64,000 nucleotides of DNA, from the NCBI RefSeq assembly GCF_026212465.1, contig NC_080053.1, positions 11,038,395-11,102,394 of the forward strand, read 5' to 3'. The position numbers and the translations under genes are program-made. Below the pieces are notes generated by a model, which was given only the letters and a program-made list of their open reading frames with translations, was not told the origin of the DNA and did not search any database. This document shows positions 12,301 through 22,254 of the stretch, piece after piece (position 1 is the first letter of the stretch; every line of letters starts with the position of its first letter). The stretch is from Amaranthus tricolor (lineage: Eukaryota > Streptophyta > Magnoliopsida > Caryophyllales > Amaranthaceae).

Positions 12301-15300
12301 CTTTCAGCACTCTCCTTCACATGTGAGCCCATTTTTTAATTGGATGGGAACGTCATTCTTTTCGAACCCGCACATTGTTTTTATGGAAGATAGAGAATTA
12401 TTTTGTTTCCAGTTGATCGGAAATCGTCTGCTTTGACACCATGTAAAAGATCAAAGCTCTTGATACAATCATTTTTGGGTTCAAATTGCTAGGTCATGAA
12501 AATTCATCACGTGATCGCCCCTCAGCATTGTTAAAATCACGTTTCTAATGTACGATTCTATGATTTTACGATCTAAAAACAAGCGAGCAATTCGAATCGT
12601 AAGTAAAATTGTAAGTTGGTAGAATCTTTCGATTCTAATTAAAATAAAATTTGTAGAGGTAGAATCATAACACAATTCAACGATTCGATTCTACAAATTC
12701 ATTCTTATTTTTTATTTATTTTTTTAGATACCATCTTTTATTAATTTTTCTTACGATTAACTATCCATCATCATAGTTTCTAAAAAGTAAATTTCTTCAT
12801 CATCGGTATGAAGATTTAAACTAATTATTAAATATTTTTTTATTTCATTCTTAAAAATAAAGTGAATAAAACTTAAATTAATAAACTTAAAACTTTTGAG
12901 ATGAATAATTATAACTAAATAGCAAATTTAAGTTTATTGTAGAATCTTACAATCCTACGATTCAATTCTATAGGTCTGAACGATTTCAAGTAGAATCCCG
13001 ATTTTAACAACTTTGCCCCATAGGCACTTGTGTGGACACACCCAAGGGGCACCCATGGGCTCGAGCCCACAAACCCACGAGTGATGGGCATTGACTTGCA
13101 TACAACACTTCATAAGTTTACTCTTTCCCAAAACCATATGGTTTTAGAATGAGTACTCATCAATCATTATATTAGGTAACTACTTGTAATCAAAACCAAA
13201 ATGAACATCAAGGAGGTTCTTGTTGCGTATTTCATTCAATCAATTGCTTCGTATATAAATCCCATTGTTGGTTTCTCATCTCCGTCAACAAGCCTTAATA
13301 TTTTAATAATGGGATCTTTCAATTTTCAAGACAATGTCTGCCTTGTCCCAAAATTCAGCCACAGATGTCGAAGGATTTTTAGACAATAATTGACGAATTC
13401 CTATAGTTAAATCGTCAATCATTTGTCCATAACTTGAGTTCAACCAATCTCCGGAGTCAAACATATCTTGTACGAAGTTTTGTGCCTCAAAACACATTCC
13501 AACATGATAAATTGTGTGGCGAAACGTGTAATGCCAGGACGAGCCGATTCTCAACCATTGATGAATTGCTTCGTATAATATATTGTCCACTTGTAACTGT
13601 AAATCCAGTTTGATGTTTGATGTTTTCCAGGACTGATCATTTTATCTTTAACAAGCACATGTTTGATGTTTTCCAGATTTTCAAGATCTACTAAAAGTAA
13701 ATCCAAACCCATGTGCAACACAACCAATCCAATAAATATGAGGAAAACATCCTTCAATATTTTTTCCCTAGTAACTTTATTGGTTTTTTATTATCGGTTA
13801 CTACTTGGATAACTCTATATGGACCTTGTTATACAGTGACATCCTTCATGAGCTTGAAGTAGTATGGAACATCTTTTTTGCAAATGCTTGTGGCATCTAA
13901 TGATTTCTGAAAAAATTTTGTCACGAACAAAGTAAACAAGAAAGTTAATAATGGACAAACTTTTAGGACCAGTCCATCCATCACACATTATAAAAACACC
14001 TCTTTCATCCCAAATTGGATCATGACTCTTTATGTATTCTTTTCTTTACGCCCTTAGGGGAGAAATACCTACAGTAAAAAAACTTATTATGAATTATTAA
14101 AATAATACTGTAATATTACATCTGCTAAGTCACACAATGGAGCTATACATCTATCACCAACCTATTGTATTGTTTCCCAAAGCGGATTAGTGAAGACAGA
14201 CTCAATTGCTCCAAATGGTGTGTTGGTATCAATAAACCAACTTCCAAAAGCTTTCAATAATTTCTTTGGCCTTTTGTATTAAACTTGTGGAGAGCTTTAT
14301 TTGTTTTTTCTTAGCACAATCTTTCTCCAACTCAATCTTGCGAGCACGTAATCTAGTCAAGGGGTTAGATACCTCATGTCGTTCTACTCTTGCATAATCA
14401 ACATCTCAAACAGAGTAAGATCTAGAATGAGGATTTTGATTGTATCTACTACATTCATCAGTGTGGTAATTTTCTCGACCACCATTGGTCCCCTTCTATG
14501 TTCAAACTCATAATGACTAAATTGTCGAGAATATTCTAATTCTCAATCTTCTACATCATCATCATAAGAATTTTACACGTTACATTGAATTTGTTATATT
14601 TTCTTCAAGTTCCCTATTCATTCTTTGTTTATCCTAATTTTTTATAACGTAAAAGTACTATTATGTCTTTCCTAACCTCATTAGATACCAAGCCACATGG
14701 AGCTATATCACCTTTTTATGAGCTAAATGTTGTTTTAATCTTGTTTTTCCTATGGTAATAACTTTTACACAAAAATTGCATTGGATTTTATTTTTGTTAC
14801 CATCAACTATTTTACCAAATTTCCATCTAATATCTCTCCCGCTATTACAATTGTTTTGATGATAATGTACTAATATGTTACAAAACATTTATAAATTATA
14901 ATTAACAAATATATACAATTAAAAGAATATAATTACAGTTAACATATACATACAATTAAAAAAAACTTCAATAAAAAATACATCTAATGGTAAGAATATA
15001 TGATTTAATATATTTTAGACATTGTTGGTCTTTTTTCATTAATATATTAATTGTAAAAAACTTATAATAACAAATTAACAATTAATGGCAAATGGCAAGA
15101 GTAATGAACTTTACACGCCCCCACCATCGCCCTACACCTACTTTGTTTTTTCTATTCTTATTTCTTCATCTCTTTTATTTCTATTCTCTGATTTCTAATT
15201 TATTTCTATCATTCATCTCTCTTATTTCTACAATTTTATTCTTTGATTTATGTTCAATGATTCTATCCTTCATCTCTATCTCACCAATTTCTAAACTCTA

Positions 15301-16244
15301 AAGTCCAAAGTGAAACAAGCAGTAAGCAGTTCATTGCAAGATTCAAGCTTGGAGGCAGTTGGAGCTTCAAGATAAGGCATCATGGACTCATCGTATCCTC
15401 ACTTCCCACACTTCAATGAGGTCATTGGAGCTTCAGGACATTCAGATTCCATATCTAAACACTTAAGCTCTTATTACCTTCCCTTCAGTTTTTTTAGTTG
15501 TGTTTAATTGTTGTGACATGCGGCGCTTAAATTGGGGTAGAATTTGAAAGATACTTTATAATATTGAAGTTTTGGGTGACTACCATTTGCAAAAGGCTGT
15601 AAATTTGGTATTTTTTATGTATCTCGTCAAGAAAAAAAATCTCGCCTGCATCTACCGCAAACTCCCGTTCCAACTTGCCTGAACCCCACGAAATCCGAGT
15701 TAACTCGCATTTTTTGATACCCGTGAACGGTCTCTTACAAAACCGTTAAAACTCATCCGAGTCGTATTAGAATGGCCATTATTTGATTCCATGAATGTGT
15801 AGGGTTCATAACAAATGATCAGTGCTGATGGAATACAGAATCCGCAGTAGAATGATTTCAACAAACATAAATTAAAAGGACACTAACCAGAACATGATCG
15901 AGACATAAAGGGGTCAAGCCTCCACGATTGAACCAGGAATTTTTCATCTGCAAATCAGAAATAAACTTAAAATCAAAATTAATTTTAAATTTAAATTTAA
16001 AATTACAGTCTTATAGAAATATTATAGTAAAGTAGGATACCAGAGAAGGGGAGAGAAGAAGAATATTGAATCGACGAACGATAGTTATGATTAAGTCCCT
16101 CCAGAAAACGAAAAGAGACTCCCAATCCGACCTTTGACCGCTGAAAGCCTTGTATCTAGCAGTAGCCTTCACTTCGTCGTCCCAATCCGGTACTTGCTCC
16201 CTTATGAAATTCAACAATTGTTTTACTTCAACTTCATCCCCCAT
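5895..16244 (-). CDS. CHMP7: CHMP7-like SNF7/ESCRT-III family protein, N-terminal half (4 exons)
   Basis: The exons are 16041-16244, 15888-15947, 6227-6394 and 5895-6077, all phase 0 with GT/AG borders: 68, 20, 56 and 61 codons, 205 residues visible. Exon 1 begins MGDEVEVKQLLNFIREQVPD and contains the family signature KAFSGQRSDW and VFWRDLI. Exon 2 gives NSWFNRGGLTPLCLDHVL, exon 3 NNGDLLRLSDFEDPTTGRLS, exon 4 ETNWTSSCIITM and LSYLSRHGKALYLS. These match the N-terminal winged-helix region of plant CHMP7/SNF7 proteins, which in other eukaryotes help recruit ESCRT-III to membranes, notably the nuclear envelope. The C-terminal SNF7 coiled-coil exons are not in the window. Intron 2 (6395-15887) is 9.5 kb because of nested transposons. 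Element A lies about 160 bp upstream of the ATG. The gene may continue left of the window or be truncated. Confidence 0.85.
6395..7682. other. CHMP7 intron 2, left part, no recognised element
   Basis: AT-rich intron sequence between exon 3 and the 157-bp tandem duplication. No transposase similarity or clear terminal repeats were seen. Confidence 0.5.
7683..7996. repeat. 157-bp direct tandem duplication (2 copies)
   Basis: Copy 1 is 7683-7839 and copy 2 is 7840-7996. Both run from CACTGCAATAT to CACGCCCATACAATA. By eye they differ at only two positions (TATTTG/TATCTG and ATTATG/ATTCTG), so the duplication is recent. It lies in CHMP7 intron 2. Confidence 0.92.
9281..9368. repeat. (TA)n(TG)n compound microsatellite
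   Basis: An alternating TA run from about 9291 passes directly into a TG run ending near 9367. It lies inside the left hAT copy, and the right copy has no equivalent run at the matching place (about 14880-15000). Confidence 0.95.
9541..11570 (+). pseudogene. hAT transposase pseudogene (BED finger, DUF659)
   Basis: At 10402-10602 the frame reads MCDGWTKPTNLSIINCLIYF, then KSLDATSICKKDTSYYF and RIILVTNNE, the DUF659 core of plant hAT transposases. Further blocks follow: RPSITHFATQYYHV (10820 region), WLDSRYGQMIDDLAIGIRQL (10918-10977) and DEKPTMGFIYEAIDHMKESI (11083-11142). An acidic, glycine-rich tail is at 11320-11400. The blocks lie in different frames with many stops, so the gene is dead. 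hAT transposases cut and paste their own DNA; only the N-terminal two thirds are represented. Confidence 0.8.
11954..12527. other. Spacer between the inverted hAT copies
   Basis: I recognise no gene or known repeat here. A plus-strand frame at 12248-12436 is short and unlike known proteins. This is the loop of the 7.4-kb inverted structure. Confidence 0.4.
12528..13010. mobile_element. Foldback MITE with TTGTTAAAATC ends
   Basis: The left end reads TTGTTAAAATCACG; the right end, reverse-complemented, reads TTGTTAAAATCGGGATTCTA. Internal sequence is full of inverted ACGATTCTA/TAGAATCGT motifs on both sides. It is 483 bp with no coding content. No clear target duplication is visible, so the superfamily is unassigned. 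Confidence 0.6.
13175..15813 (-). mobile_element. hAT-type transposon, right copy, inverted relative to the left copy
   Basis: Reverse-complemented, it starts TGTTATGAACCC, shares ATGGAATCAAATAA and the following several hundred bases with the left copy, and ends with the same CAACAAGAACCTCCTTGA block near 13207-13224. It is shorter because the segment between DUF659 and the terminal block is deleted: GAAGCAATTGATTGAATGAA runs straight into the end block. Confidence 0.78.
13303..14888 (-). pseudogene. hAT transposase pseudogene with BED zinc finger (right copy)
   Basis: 14703-14888 encodes a BED-type finger, NKIQCNFCVKVITIGKTRLK followed by QHLAHKK (C-x2-C then H-x-H spacing). 13303-13590 gives WLNSSYGQMIDDLTIGIRQL and VAEFWDKADIVLKIERSH, parallel to the left copy. 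Intervening DUF659 sequence (13800-14060) is present but broken by stops. It is dead. Confidence 0.78.
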
Positions 16245-16406
16245 TTTTGCAACTATTCAGAGTATAATGCTGCTACGTTTTAATTTTGATGCATTTTCCA
16301 GGTTTCCCTCTCTTCGTCATTTCATCCTGTTTCCTTCAGATTTTCTACTACGTAGTCTCCCTACGTCTCTTCATTAAACTTTTTTTTTTCCCGATTCTTA
16401 AAGTTT
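16245..16406 (-). promoter_or_regulatory. CHMP7 5' leader and proximal upstream DNA
   Basis: Only about 160 bp separate the CHMP7 ATG (16244) from the end of Mutator-like element A. Any further native promoter has been pushed to beyond 35137 or replaced by element sequence. I see no unambiguous TATA box for the minus strand within this short piece. Confidence 0.5.
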
Positions 16407-16490
16407 GACCACCATTTTCATTTTATCGCTATCTTCATATTAAATTTACAATTTTGCCCCTGAAATTAATAAAATTATGAAATTGTCACT
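16407..16490 (+). repeat. Left terminal inverted repeat of element A
   Basis: It reads ACCACCATTTTCATTTTATC then GCTATC, followed by ACAATTTTGCCCCTGAAATT. It matches the right end of B, reverse-complemented from 35137, including outer bases (ATTCTTAAAG here, ATCCTTAAAC there). This is the PMD side of the element. Confidence 0.7.
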
Positions 16491-16673
16491 GCAGTTAAAA
16501 CCTCTATAAAACACTTTATATTCACTCAATGACTCTCCTATCACTTCCAAAAACTCTAAATCTTCACATAAAATTAATCGGTGCTAAAACTTTGGAATCG
16601 AAGTCGTTAACAAGAAGTCGATGTAATATCTAAGCAAATTCATTCGAAAATTAAAAGGAAAAAAAATTAAAAT

Positions 16674-16756
16674 GTTCATACCAGTCGCACAAAAATTGCG
16701 ACTGTACCTAGGTACAGTCGCATAACAGTCGTACTTTTTGTGCGACTGGTATGAAC
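16674..16756. repeat. Palindrome P1 (GTCGCAC family)
   Basis: Arms GTTCATACCAGTCGCACAAA and its reverse complement flank an inner palindrome with centre TACCTAGGTA. The right arm carries a small internal duplication (CATAACAGTCGTAC), so symmetry is imperfect. It lies in the untranslated upstream part of the element A PMD gene. Confidence 0.9.
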
Positions 16757-16916
16757 AATTTAATTTTTTTTTAAAATTTCGAATAAATTTTTTTTGAGTA
16801 ATTAATTTTTATTTTAGTAAATTGTTGTTTAATAAATCTTGTAATACATTATACTATGATAATTTTTTTATAAGTGCTATTTTCGAATTTAAATTGAAAA
16901 AAAAAAGAAAAAAAAA

Positions 16917-16986
16917 TTCAAACCAGTCGCACAAAAAGTGCGACCGTACCTAGGTACGGTCGCACTTTTTGTGCGACTGGTTTGAA
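16917..16986. repeat. Palindrome P2: perfect 70-bp palindrome
   Basis: From TTCAAACCAG to CTGGTTTGAA every base pairs with its mirror around the central CCTAGG (16949-16954). Each arm itself contains a nested hairpin, GTCGCACAAAAAGTGCGAC, so the DNA could form a cruciform or a double hairpin. Confidence 0.96.
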
Positions 16987-17146
16987 TATTTTTTTTTATT
17001 TCGTATCAATTTGTTGCGTTTAATTAATATAATTTATAAGTTATTGTTATTTAATAAATGTTGTAATGTATTATATTTTGATAATGATGTTGTAATTAGT
17101 GGTATTTAATTTGAATATGAGGAAAAAAATTAAAATAAAATAAAAT

Positions 17147-17171
17147 CCAGTCGCACTTTTTGTGCGACTAG
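17147..17171. repeat. Palindrome P3 (single hairpin unit)
   Basis: CCAGTCGCACTTTTTGTGCG followed by ACTAG: one nested hairpin unit without the CCTAGG centre. A half-site relic, CCTAGGTACAGTCGCAC (P4), lies at 17433-17450. Confidence 0.88.
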
Positions 17172-17771
17172 ATTTTTTTTTTTTTATTTCGTATGAAATT
17201 ATTTTTTTTTTTAATTATGACTGAAAATTTTGTTTTTTTTATTTTTTTTATTTTCGAATGAATTTATTTTGTTTTTATTTGTTAAAATATTTATGAATAT
17301 AATAATTGTTGATTTGTTTGTAATTGTGAATTATTTTGGTTGTTAATAATTTGTGTGATTGTAAGTGTTTATAATAAATTAACTTAAAGTTTTATTGAAT
17401 TAATATTGTAAGTGTAATCAAAATAATTATTACCTAGGTACAGTCGCACTTTGGATTTAAATTTTTTTTTAATGTCGAATGAAAATTTTTTTATTTTTTT
17501 ATTTTTTTTATTTTTTAACTTCGAATGAATTTATATTTTTTTGTTTAATCAATTTATTAAATTTCAGTTGTTTAAATATTTATGAATATAATAATTGTTG
17601 ATGTGTTTGTAATTGTGAATTATTTTGGTTGTTAATAATTTATATGATTGTAAGTGTTTGTAGTAAATTAACTTAAATGTTTATTAAATTAACATTGATA
17701 GTGTAATTAAAATGAATATAATTTAATTTAATTTTTTATTAATATTAATAAAATTATGAAAATTGTAGTAA

Positions 17772-19889
17772 ATGGCTGGAAATCAAGGAAAAGGTAAAGG
17801 GTTTTTAGAGGGTTATTGAGCGGGAATAGCTCTAGACCAACTTCACTGAGAGGGGATCCTCATGAGAGGGGGGGTTACGGGTTCTGCAAGACAATCAAGG
17901 CAAGAACAGCCGGCCAAACATAGTCAGGCCCAACGTTCAACAACCCTAGACCATGTGCATAGTCGCTTTAAGCGCCAAAGTAGCCTGCACAGTCATACGG
18001 TTGGATCAGGTTACGATGATACTGATTACGACGATTCTGTTAGTGGGGAAGAGTCTGTAGGTCATAATGAATCTGTCGGTCTTCCTGTTGATTGGACGAT
18101 CGTCAGAGGTCATGTCGGTCAGTTTAGGATTAGAGGGCATAGCGCAGCTGGCACTTCTGATCACGCAGGAGCCAGCCAGGTTGAGGATGCGGCTCCACGG
18201 GGGAGGAGCCGCTCACAGTCCGCGTACATGGACTGGTTGATCTCATCACCCCAGCCCGGGGGCCCTGTTGACACCAGTTTAATACCGAGCTACGGTGGGC
18301 ACGTAGCAAAGGTTATATTTGAGGGATCGGAGCGCACCCCTCCAATTTTGGAATGTCGTCCTAGGAAGAGGACGTTGGATGCAATCATCAGACTTCAGGA
18401 CATGTCTGATGAACTGTACGGGGTGTTACCTGCCACTCCTCTTGGTCGTCTGTCGTATATAATGCACCAGCACATTGACAGCGCTTTCATTATGGCATTT
18501 GTGGAAAGGTGGCAGTCTGATACCAACACCTTCCACATGCCTTGGGGAGAGATGACCATAATGTTACACGACGTGCAACGCATCTTAAGAATTGGCATTG
18601 ACGGTTCACTCCCCGTTGAACCGTCTGATTGTGAGTGGCAGTTTGGCCTGGGCGGTCTATTTGGGGAGCCATTGTCAGAGCTGAGTGCGAGGGGGCACTT
18701 CACCAGCGGCAGCATTAACATTGGTGCACTGTTGCAGCTATGCCACCGTTCTCAGTCCATGGAGACTCAGGCTACTGCATACTACATGGCTATAGTGGGT
18801 TCCACGCTGCTCGTGGATAAGACTAGAGTTAGGATGCGGCCTCACCCTGTTGTTGTCACTGCTGATCAGCATGACATTGCTTGGGGTGCATTGACGCTTG
18901 CTCACATGTATCGCCAACTAGGTATGGCGACAAGGACTGGGTGCAAGACTATTGCTGGTTGTCTGACACTGTTGCAGACATGGATATACTAGTACTTCCC
19001 AGCCTTCCGCCCCCATCCGCGTCAAGCTGATATGCCAAACAAGACTAGGGCAGAGATGTGGTCGCTGCAGAAGCCAATCCGTGAGCTGAGCAGATTGAGA
19101 GACTGCAGGAGCATACTAGACGCCATGACAAAGACACAGGTTTTGTACATGACCTCTTACAGCGTTATACTAAATATTTTAATTTTATATGATGTTGTTT
19201 ATGTTTATTTTCTTTGTAAGCAGGTGGAGTGGACGCCGTACATGAGTTACGGTAGGCATTTATTGAACGAGCACCCATGCACCGCCTTTATAGGTGGTAT
19301 CACCTGTTTTGATATCGTGGAGGTATACTTGCCTGAGAGGATAGTCAGACAGCTCGGGTTTGCACAGGCCATTCCCCCCCCCCCCCTCCGCTGAGACCTA
19401 CCCAAGCTGTGCGACCGGCACAGGGCTCCTACTCAGTTACATTCGCTCAATCGTCCATGTACACGGAGATGTGGAGTAGGTTCCCCTATTGTGCCCGCGT
19501 AGTTGAGCAGACACTGCGTCAGGCATCGGTTCCATCAGAGGCTGCCCCTGAGTACATTGACTGGTTTAGGGTGTCTTCCCACGCGTTTCTCATCCCAGAT
19601 GAAGGACCTGCTGTTGCGTTCGGTGTTGCGGACAACAGAGTTGAATATGTTAGTGTTGATGTTGATTAATTACATTTTTATGTGTCATTACCGAAATTTT
19701 GTGACAATGTTATTTTTTTGTTTTTATAGTTTGCAGCTGAATTTCCATGTAGACTCGCCCCACTGCTGAGGATGCCATCCATTGTGCAAATGACGCCTCG
19801 GGAAAGACATACATGCTGCTAATATGTATATGGATGAACTTAGAGAGTTGTTTGAGGAGTGGCAGACATTTAGAGGGCATAGCCCTTAA
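17772..19889 (+). pseudogene. Plant mobile domain (PMD) gene of element A, lightly broken
   Basis: There are three exons: about 17772 or 17862 to 19139, 19224-19648, and 19730-19889, with introns matching those in element B. The long open frame 17862-18992 starts in basic, Ser-rich sequence, has an acidic stretch, then the PMD core: MPWGEMTIMLHDVQRILRIG, the block around MRPHPVVVTADQHD and LAHMYRQLGMATRTGCKTIA. Exon 2 reads HPCTAFIGGITCFDIVEVYL then PERIVRQLGF; exon 3 ends near DELRELFEEWQTFRGHSP. PMD proteins occur in transposons and in host silencing factors of the MAIN/MAIL1 family; the transposon role is unknown. Lesions: TAG at 18990 where B has GAG, a poly-C frameshift at about 19376-19388, and frame problems in the leader and last exon. 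Confidence 0.82.
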
Positions 19890-21311
19890 TAGACATTTAT
19901 GGAATTTGTATTAATGAACAATTTTTTTTTTTAACTTTATTGATGAAAAATTGTTATTAGTGTTGCGTAAGATTCATTAACATATTTATTGTCTAACTTA
20001 ATTATAGAATGAATAATATGAATATAATTACTACAATGAATACAATTAATAAAATGATAACAACAAGTACAATCAGTACAATAAACACTAAGGAGTACCT
20101 AAATTGACCGCGTCTTCGGCGGTGTTATTTTGTTGTTGTTGTATGCCGAACAGTTTATTCCAAAGTAATATCCTATTGCGATACTGTATCTCTAAGTCTT
20201 TACATGAATTGTTAGCTGCTGCTCTCCAATTTTACTGGACTGGGGCAGTGGAGATGAATCATCGTTCATTAAAAGCTGAACATAATCCGTGGGTTTTTTG
20301 AATGACACAACCACATTTTTCAAAAAGACAATTACCCAAGTTTAACATCCAGTTGTGCCCAATCATCAATTGTTCCAAAGCAAATATGGAAACATGACGA
20401 TACAACGGTCTGAGAAAATTAAGTCACGACGTCGTTGAAATGGAATTCCTAGATTCCTGCAGAGCTTGCCTTATCCTTGACTGCTGATTTGTTATTTGCG
20501 TGTGTGCCCTTTTAAATAAAGTATCAAATGAGTTATTACTGCTACCCAAGTAGTACTTGAAGGAAGAATGTTGGCTTTCAACTCTACTAGTAGTCTGGTT
20601 ACCCAAGTGCAAACAATCATTCGTCCACGCACGCACAAATTTCTCCTTGCGAGGAATCCATGTTCCAGCCAAGGTCTTTCCCGTAGTTTACGACTACTTC
20701 CTATAATCATAAATTTACAAACACAAGCGCTACTTTTGGAACCAGGCCGGGCAGCATTGTCTAAGTTATGCAAATCACCCCTTACATTACTGTAGCGGTG
20801 ACATCTTAAGTACAAACTCACTCTAGAACGTCATTCCTTTTGTTTATATGAAGCACGTGTAAATTGAAAACCAATTGTTAGTGCTATCTCATCAGCCCAA
20901 GCATGTGAATCATCTACATAATCAAATTCTCTATCGGTAACAAATCTATCGGAATAATCTTCATTATTCCCTAAGTTTTCAAAGTCCTGCAAATAATAAG
21001 GGTGTTATTATAATAACGTTATCGTAATATAATAATATATTAAATTATATGAGTAAATAAAATCATTTACTTTAACATTTAATAAATAATAGTAACTTCA
21101 AATTAAGAAGAAATAATTTTTGAAAAAATAGTTAAACATTTAAATATATTAATCCCTCCAATTTAAATTTAATTTTTATAATAACATTATCATAATATAA
21201 TAATACATAAAAATAAAACAATATATTAAACATTTATGAAATAAAAATAACTTAAAAAATAATTTAATTAAAAGAAATAATAATTCAAAATGAAAAAAAA
21301 ATAAAATATTA

Positions 21312-21373
21312 TACCAGTCGCACAAAAAGTGCGACTCAGCCTAGGTGCAGTCGCACTTTTTGTGCGACTGGTA
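21312..21373. repeat. Palindrome P5 (GTCGCAC family)
   Basis: It runs TACCAGTCGCACAAAAAGTG to its mirror, ending CACTTTTTGTGCGACTGGTA. The centre is CAGCCTAGGTGC, so only the central bases fail to pair. It lies in intron 1 of the element A transposase gene. Confidence 0.93.
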
Positions 21374-21570
21374 CTATTAATTTTATTTTTTTTTTAAATT
21401 TTAAACACAATATTACACTAATTATTAAAATAATATTATCATAATATAATAAATTAAAATAAATTAATTTGTCACAGCGTTTATTAATTAACTACTTAAA
21501 AAATATATTAATTACACGAAATAAATTTAATAATTCGAAATTAAAAAATAAATAAATAAATAAAATATAA

Positions 21571-21632
21571 TATCAGTCGCACAAAAAGTGCGACTCAGCC
21601 TAGGTGCAGTCGCACTTTTTGTGCGACTGGTA
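21571..21632. repeat. Palindrome P6 (GTCGCAC family)
   Basis: It has the same design and the same CAGCCTAGGTGC centre as P5, about 259 bp further on, with similar AT-rich sequence between them. P5, P6 and P7 therefore form a spaced tandem series inside the intron. Confidence 0.93.
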
Positions 21633-21809
21633 CTATTAATTTTTTTTTTTAATAAATTTTAAACAAAACATTACACTAATTAAATAACATTATCATAATA
21701 TAATATATTAAAATAAATGAATTTATCTCAACATTTATTAAATAACTACTTCAAAAATATATTAATTACACAAAATAAATTTAATAGTTAGAAATTAAAA
21801 AAAAATAGT

Positions 21810-21876
21810 TTGAACCAGTCGCTCAAAAAGTGCGACTCAGCCTAGGGCCAGTCGCACATTTGTGCGACTGGTTCAA
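21810..21876. repeat. Palindrome P7 (GTCGCAC family)
   Basis: Outer arms TTGAACCAGTCGC and GCGACTGGTTCAA are perfect; the inner hairpins have small changes (GCTCAAAAAGTGCGAC and GTCGCACATTTGTGCGAC). The centre is CAGCCTAGGGCC. Confidence 0.92.
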
Positions 21877-22169
21877 AAATTTTTTATTTTTTTAAAATTT
21901 CGAATCGATTAATTACTTACCAAATCGTTATCATGCTCGTTTTCATATGCCATTGTCGTTCGATGCAGAGTTCTAGCTTATTCAACTTAACGTAGTGTGT
22001 TTAGAGAGTTTTAGAGAGATAGTACCGTATTTGAATTCGTATACACTACAATAACGTCTTTGAAAATTCAATATATATATAAAGTTTTGATAATATTGTT
22101 ATTAAGTGATAATAGTGCTCTTAAGTGCGATTTACATTTATTAAACATCTGTTAAGTACAATGGCATTT

Positions 22170-22254
22170 TTGTAATTTTTAAAACTCTAAGAGCAAACTC
22201 GTAATTTCATTATAGAGAGGGGTGGCGATAAAATAAAAAGGGTGGCGAAGAATG
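22170..22254 (-). repeat. Right terminal inverted repeat of element A
   Basis: Reverse-complemented it reads GGTGTTATCATTCTTCGCCA then CCCTTTTTATTTTATCGCCA. It closely matches the left end of B (GGGTATTATTATTCATCGCC then ACTATTTTCATTTTATTGC). This is the transposase side of the element. Confidence 0.75.

Larger units (their letters stand above)
20088..21953 (-). pseudogene. Deleted MULE transposase-SWIM-OTU gene of element A
   Basis: Exon 1 (21921-21953) encodes MAYENEHDNDL with donor GTAAGT. Exon 2 starts at 20986 after TTGCAG (DFENLGNNEDYSDRF). The FAR1-type DNA-binding part runs to GSSRKLRERPW, then jumps directly to the transposase C-terminus (TWIPRKEKFVRAWTND, NQTTSRVESQHSSFKYYLGS) near 20690. 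After the SWIM start CGCVIQKTHGLC a second jump, near 20250, lands in the last part of the OTU region (LLMNDDSSPLP). It ends at a TAG at 20088-20090. A TGA also interrupts the FAR1 part where B has GGA. The catalytic core is absent, so this is a non-autonomous remnant. Confidence 0.82.
16407..22254. mobile_element. Mutator-like element A with PMD gene and deleted transposase-OTU gene
   Basis: The left terminal inverted repeat starts ACCACCATTTTCATTTTATC at 16408. The right one, reverse-complemented from about 22250, reads TTCGCCACCCTTTTTATTTTATCGCCACC. Both then continue with sequence like AATGAAATTACGATTTTGCC. Inside, a plus-strand PMD gene (17772-19889) and a minus-strand transposase-OTU remnant (20088-21953) converge. 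Palindromes built from GTCGCAC lie in the non-coding 5' part of both genes. It is an internally deleted relative of element B. I could not find a convincing 9-bp target duplication. Confidence 0.75.

Noticed and set aside
15092..15301. Small open frame beginning MARVMNFTRPHHRP
   Set aside because: Lies in the hAT leader arm; low-complexity Phe/Leu/Ser sequence with no equivalent in the left arm.
16674..17171. CRISPR array or bacterial-type terminator (regular palindromic repeats)
   Set aside because: Spacing is irregular, the repeats are hairpins inside a plant transposon, there are no cas genes, and the context is eukaryotic.
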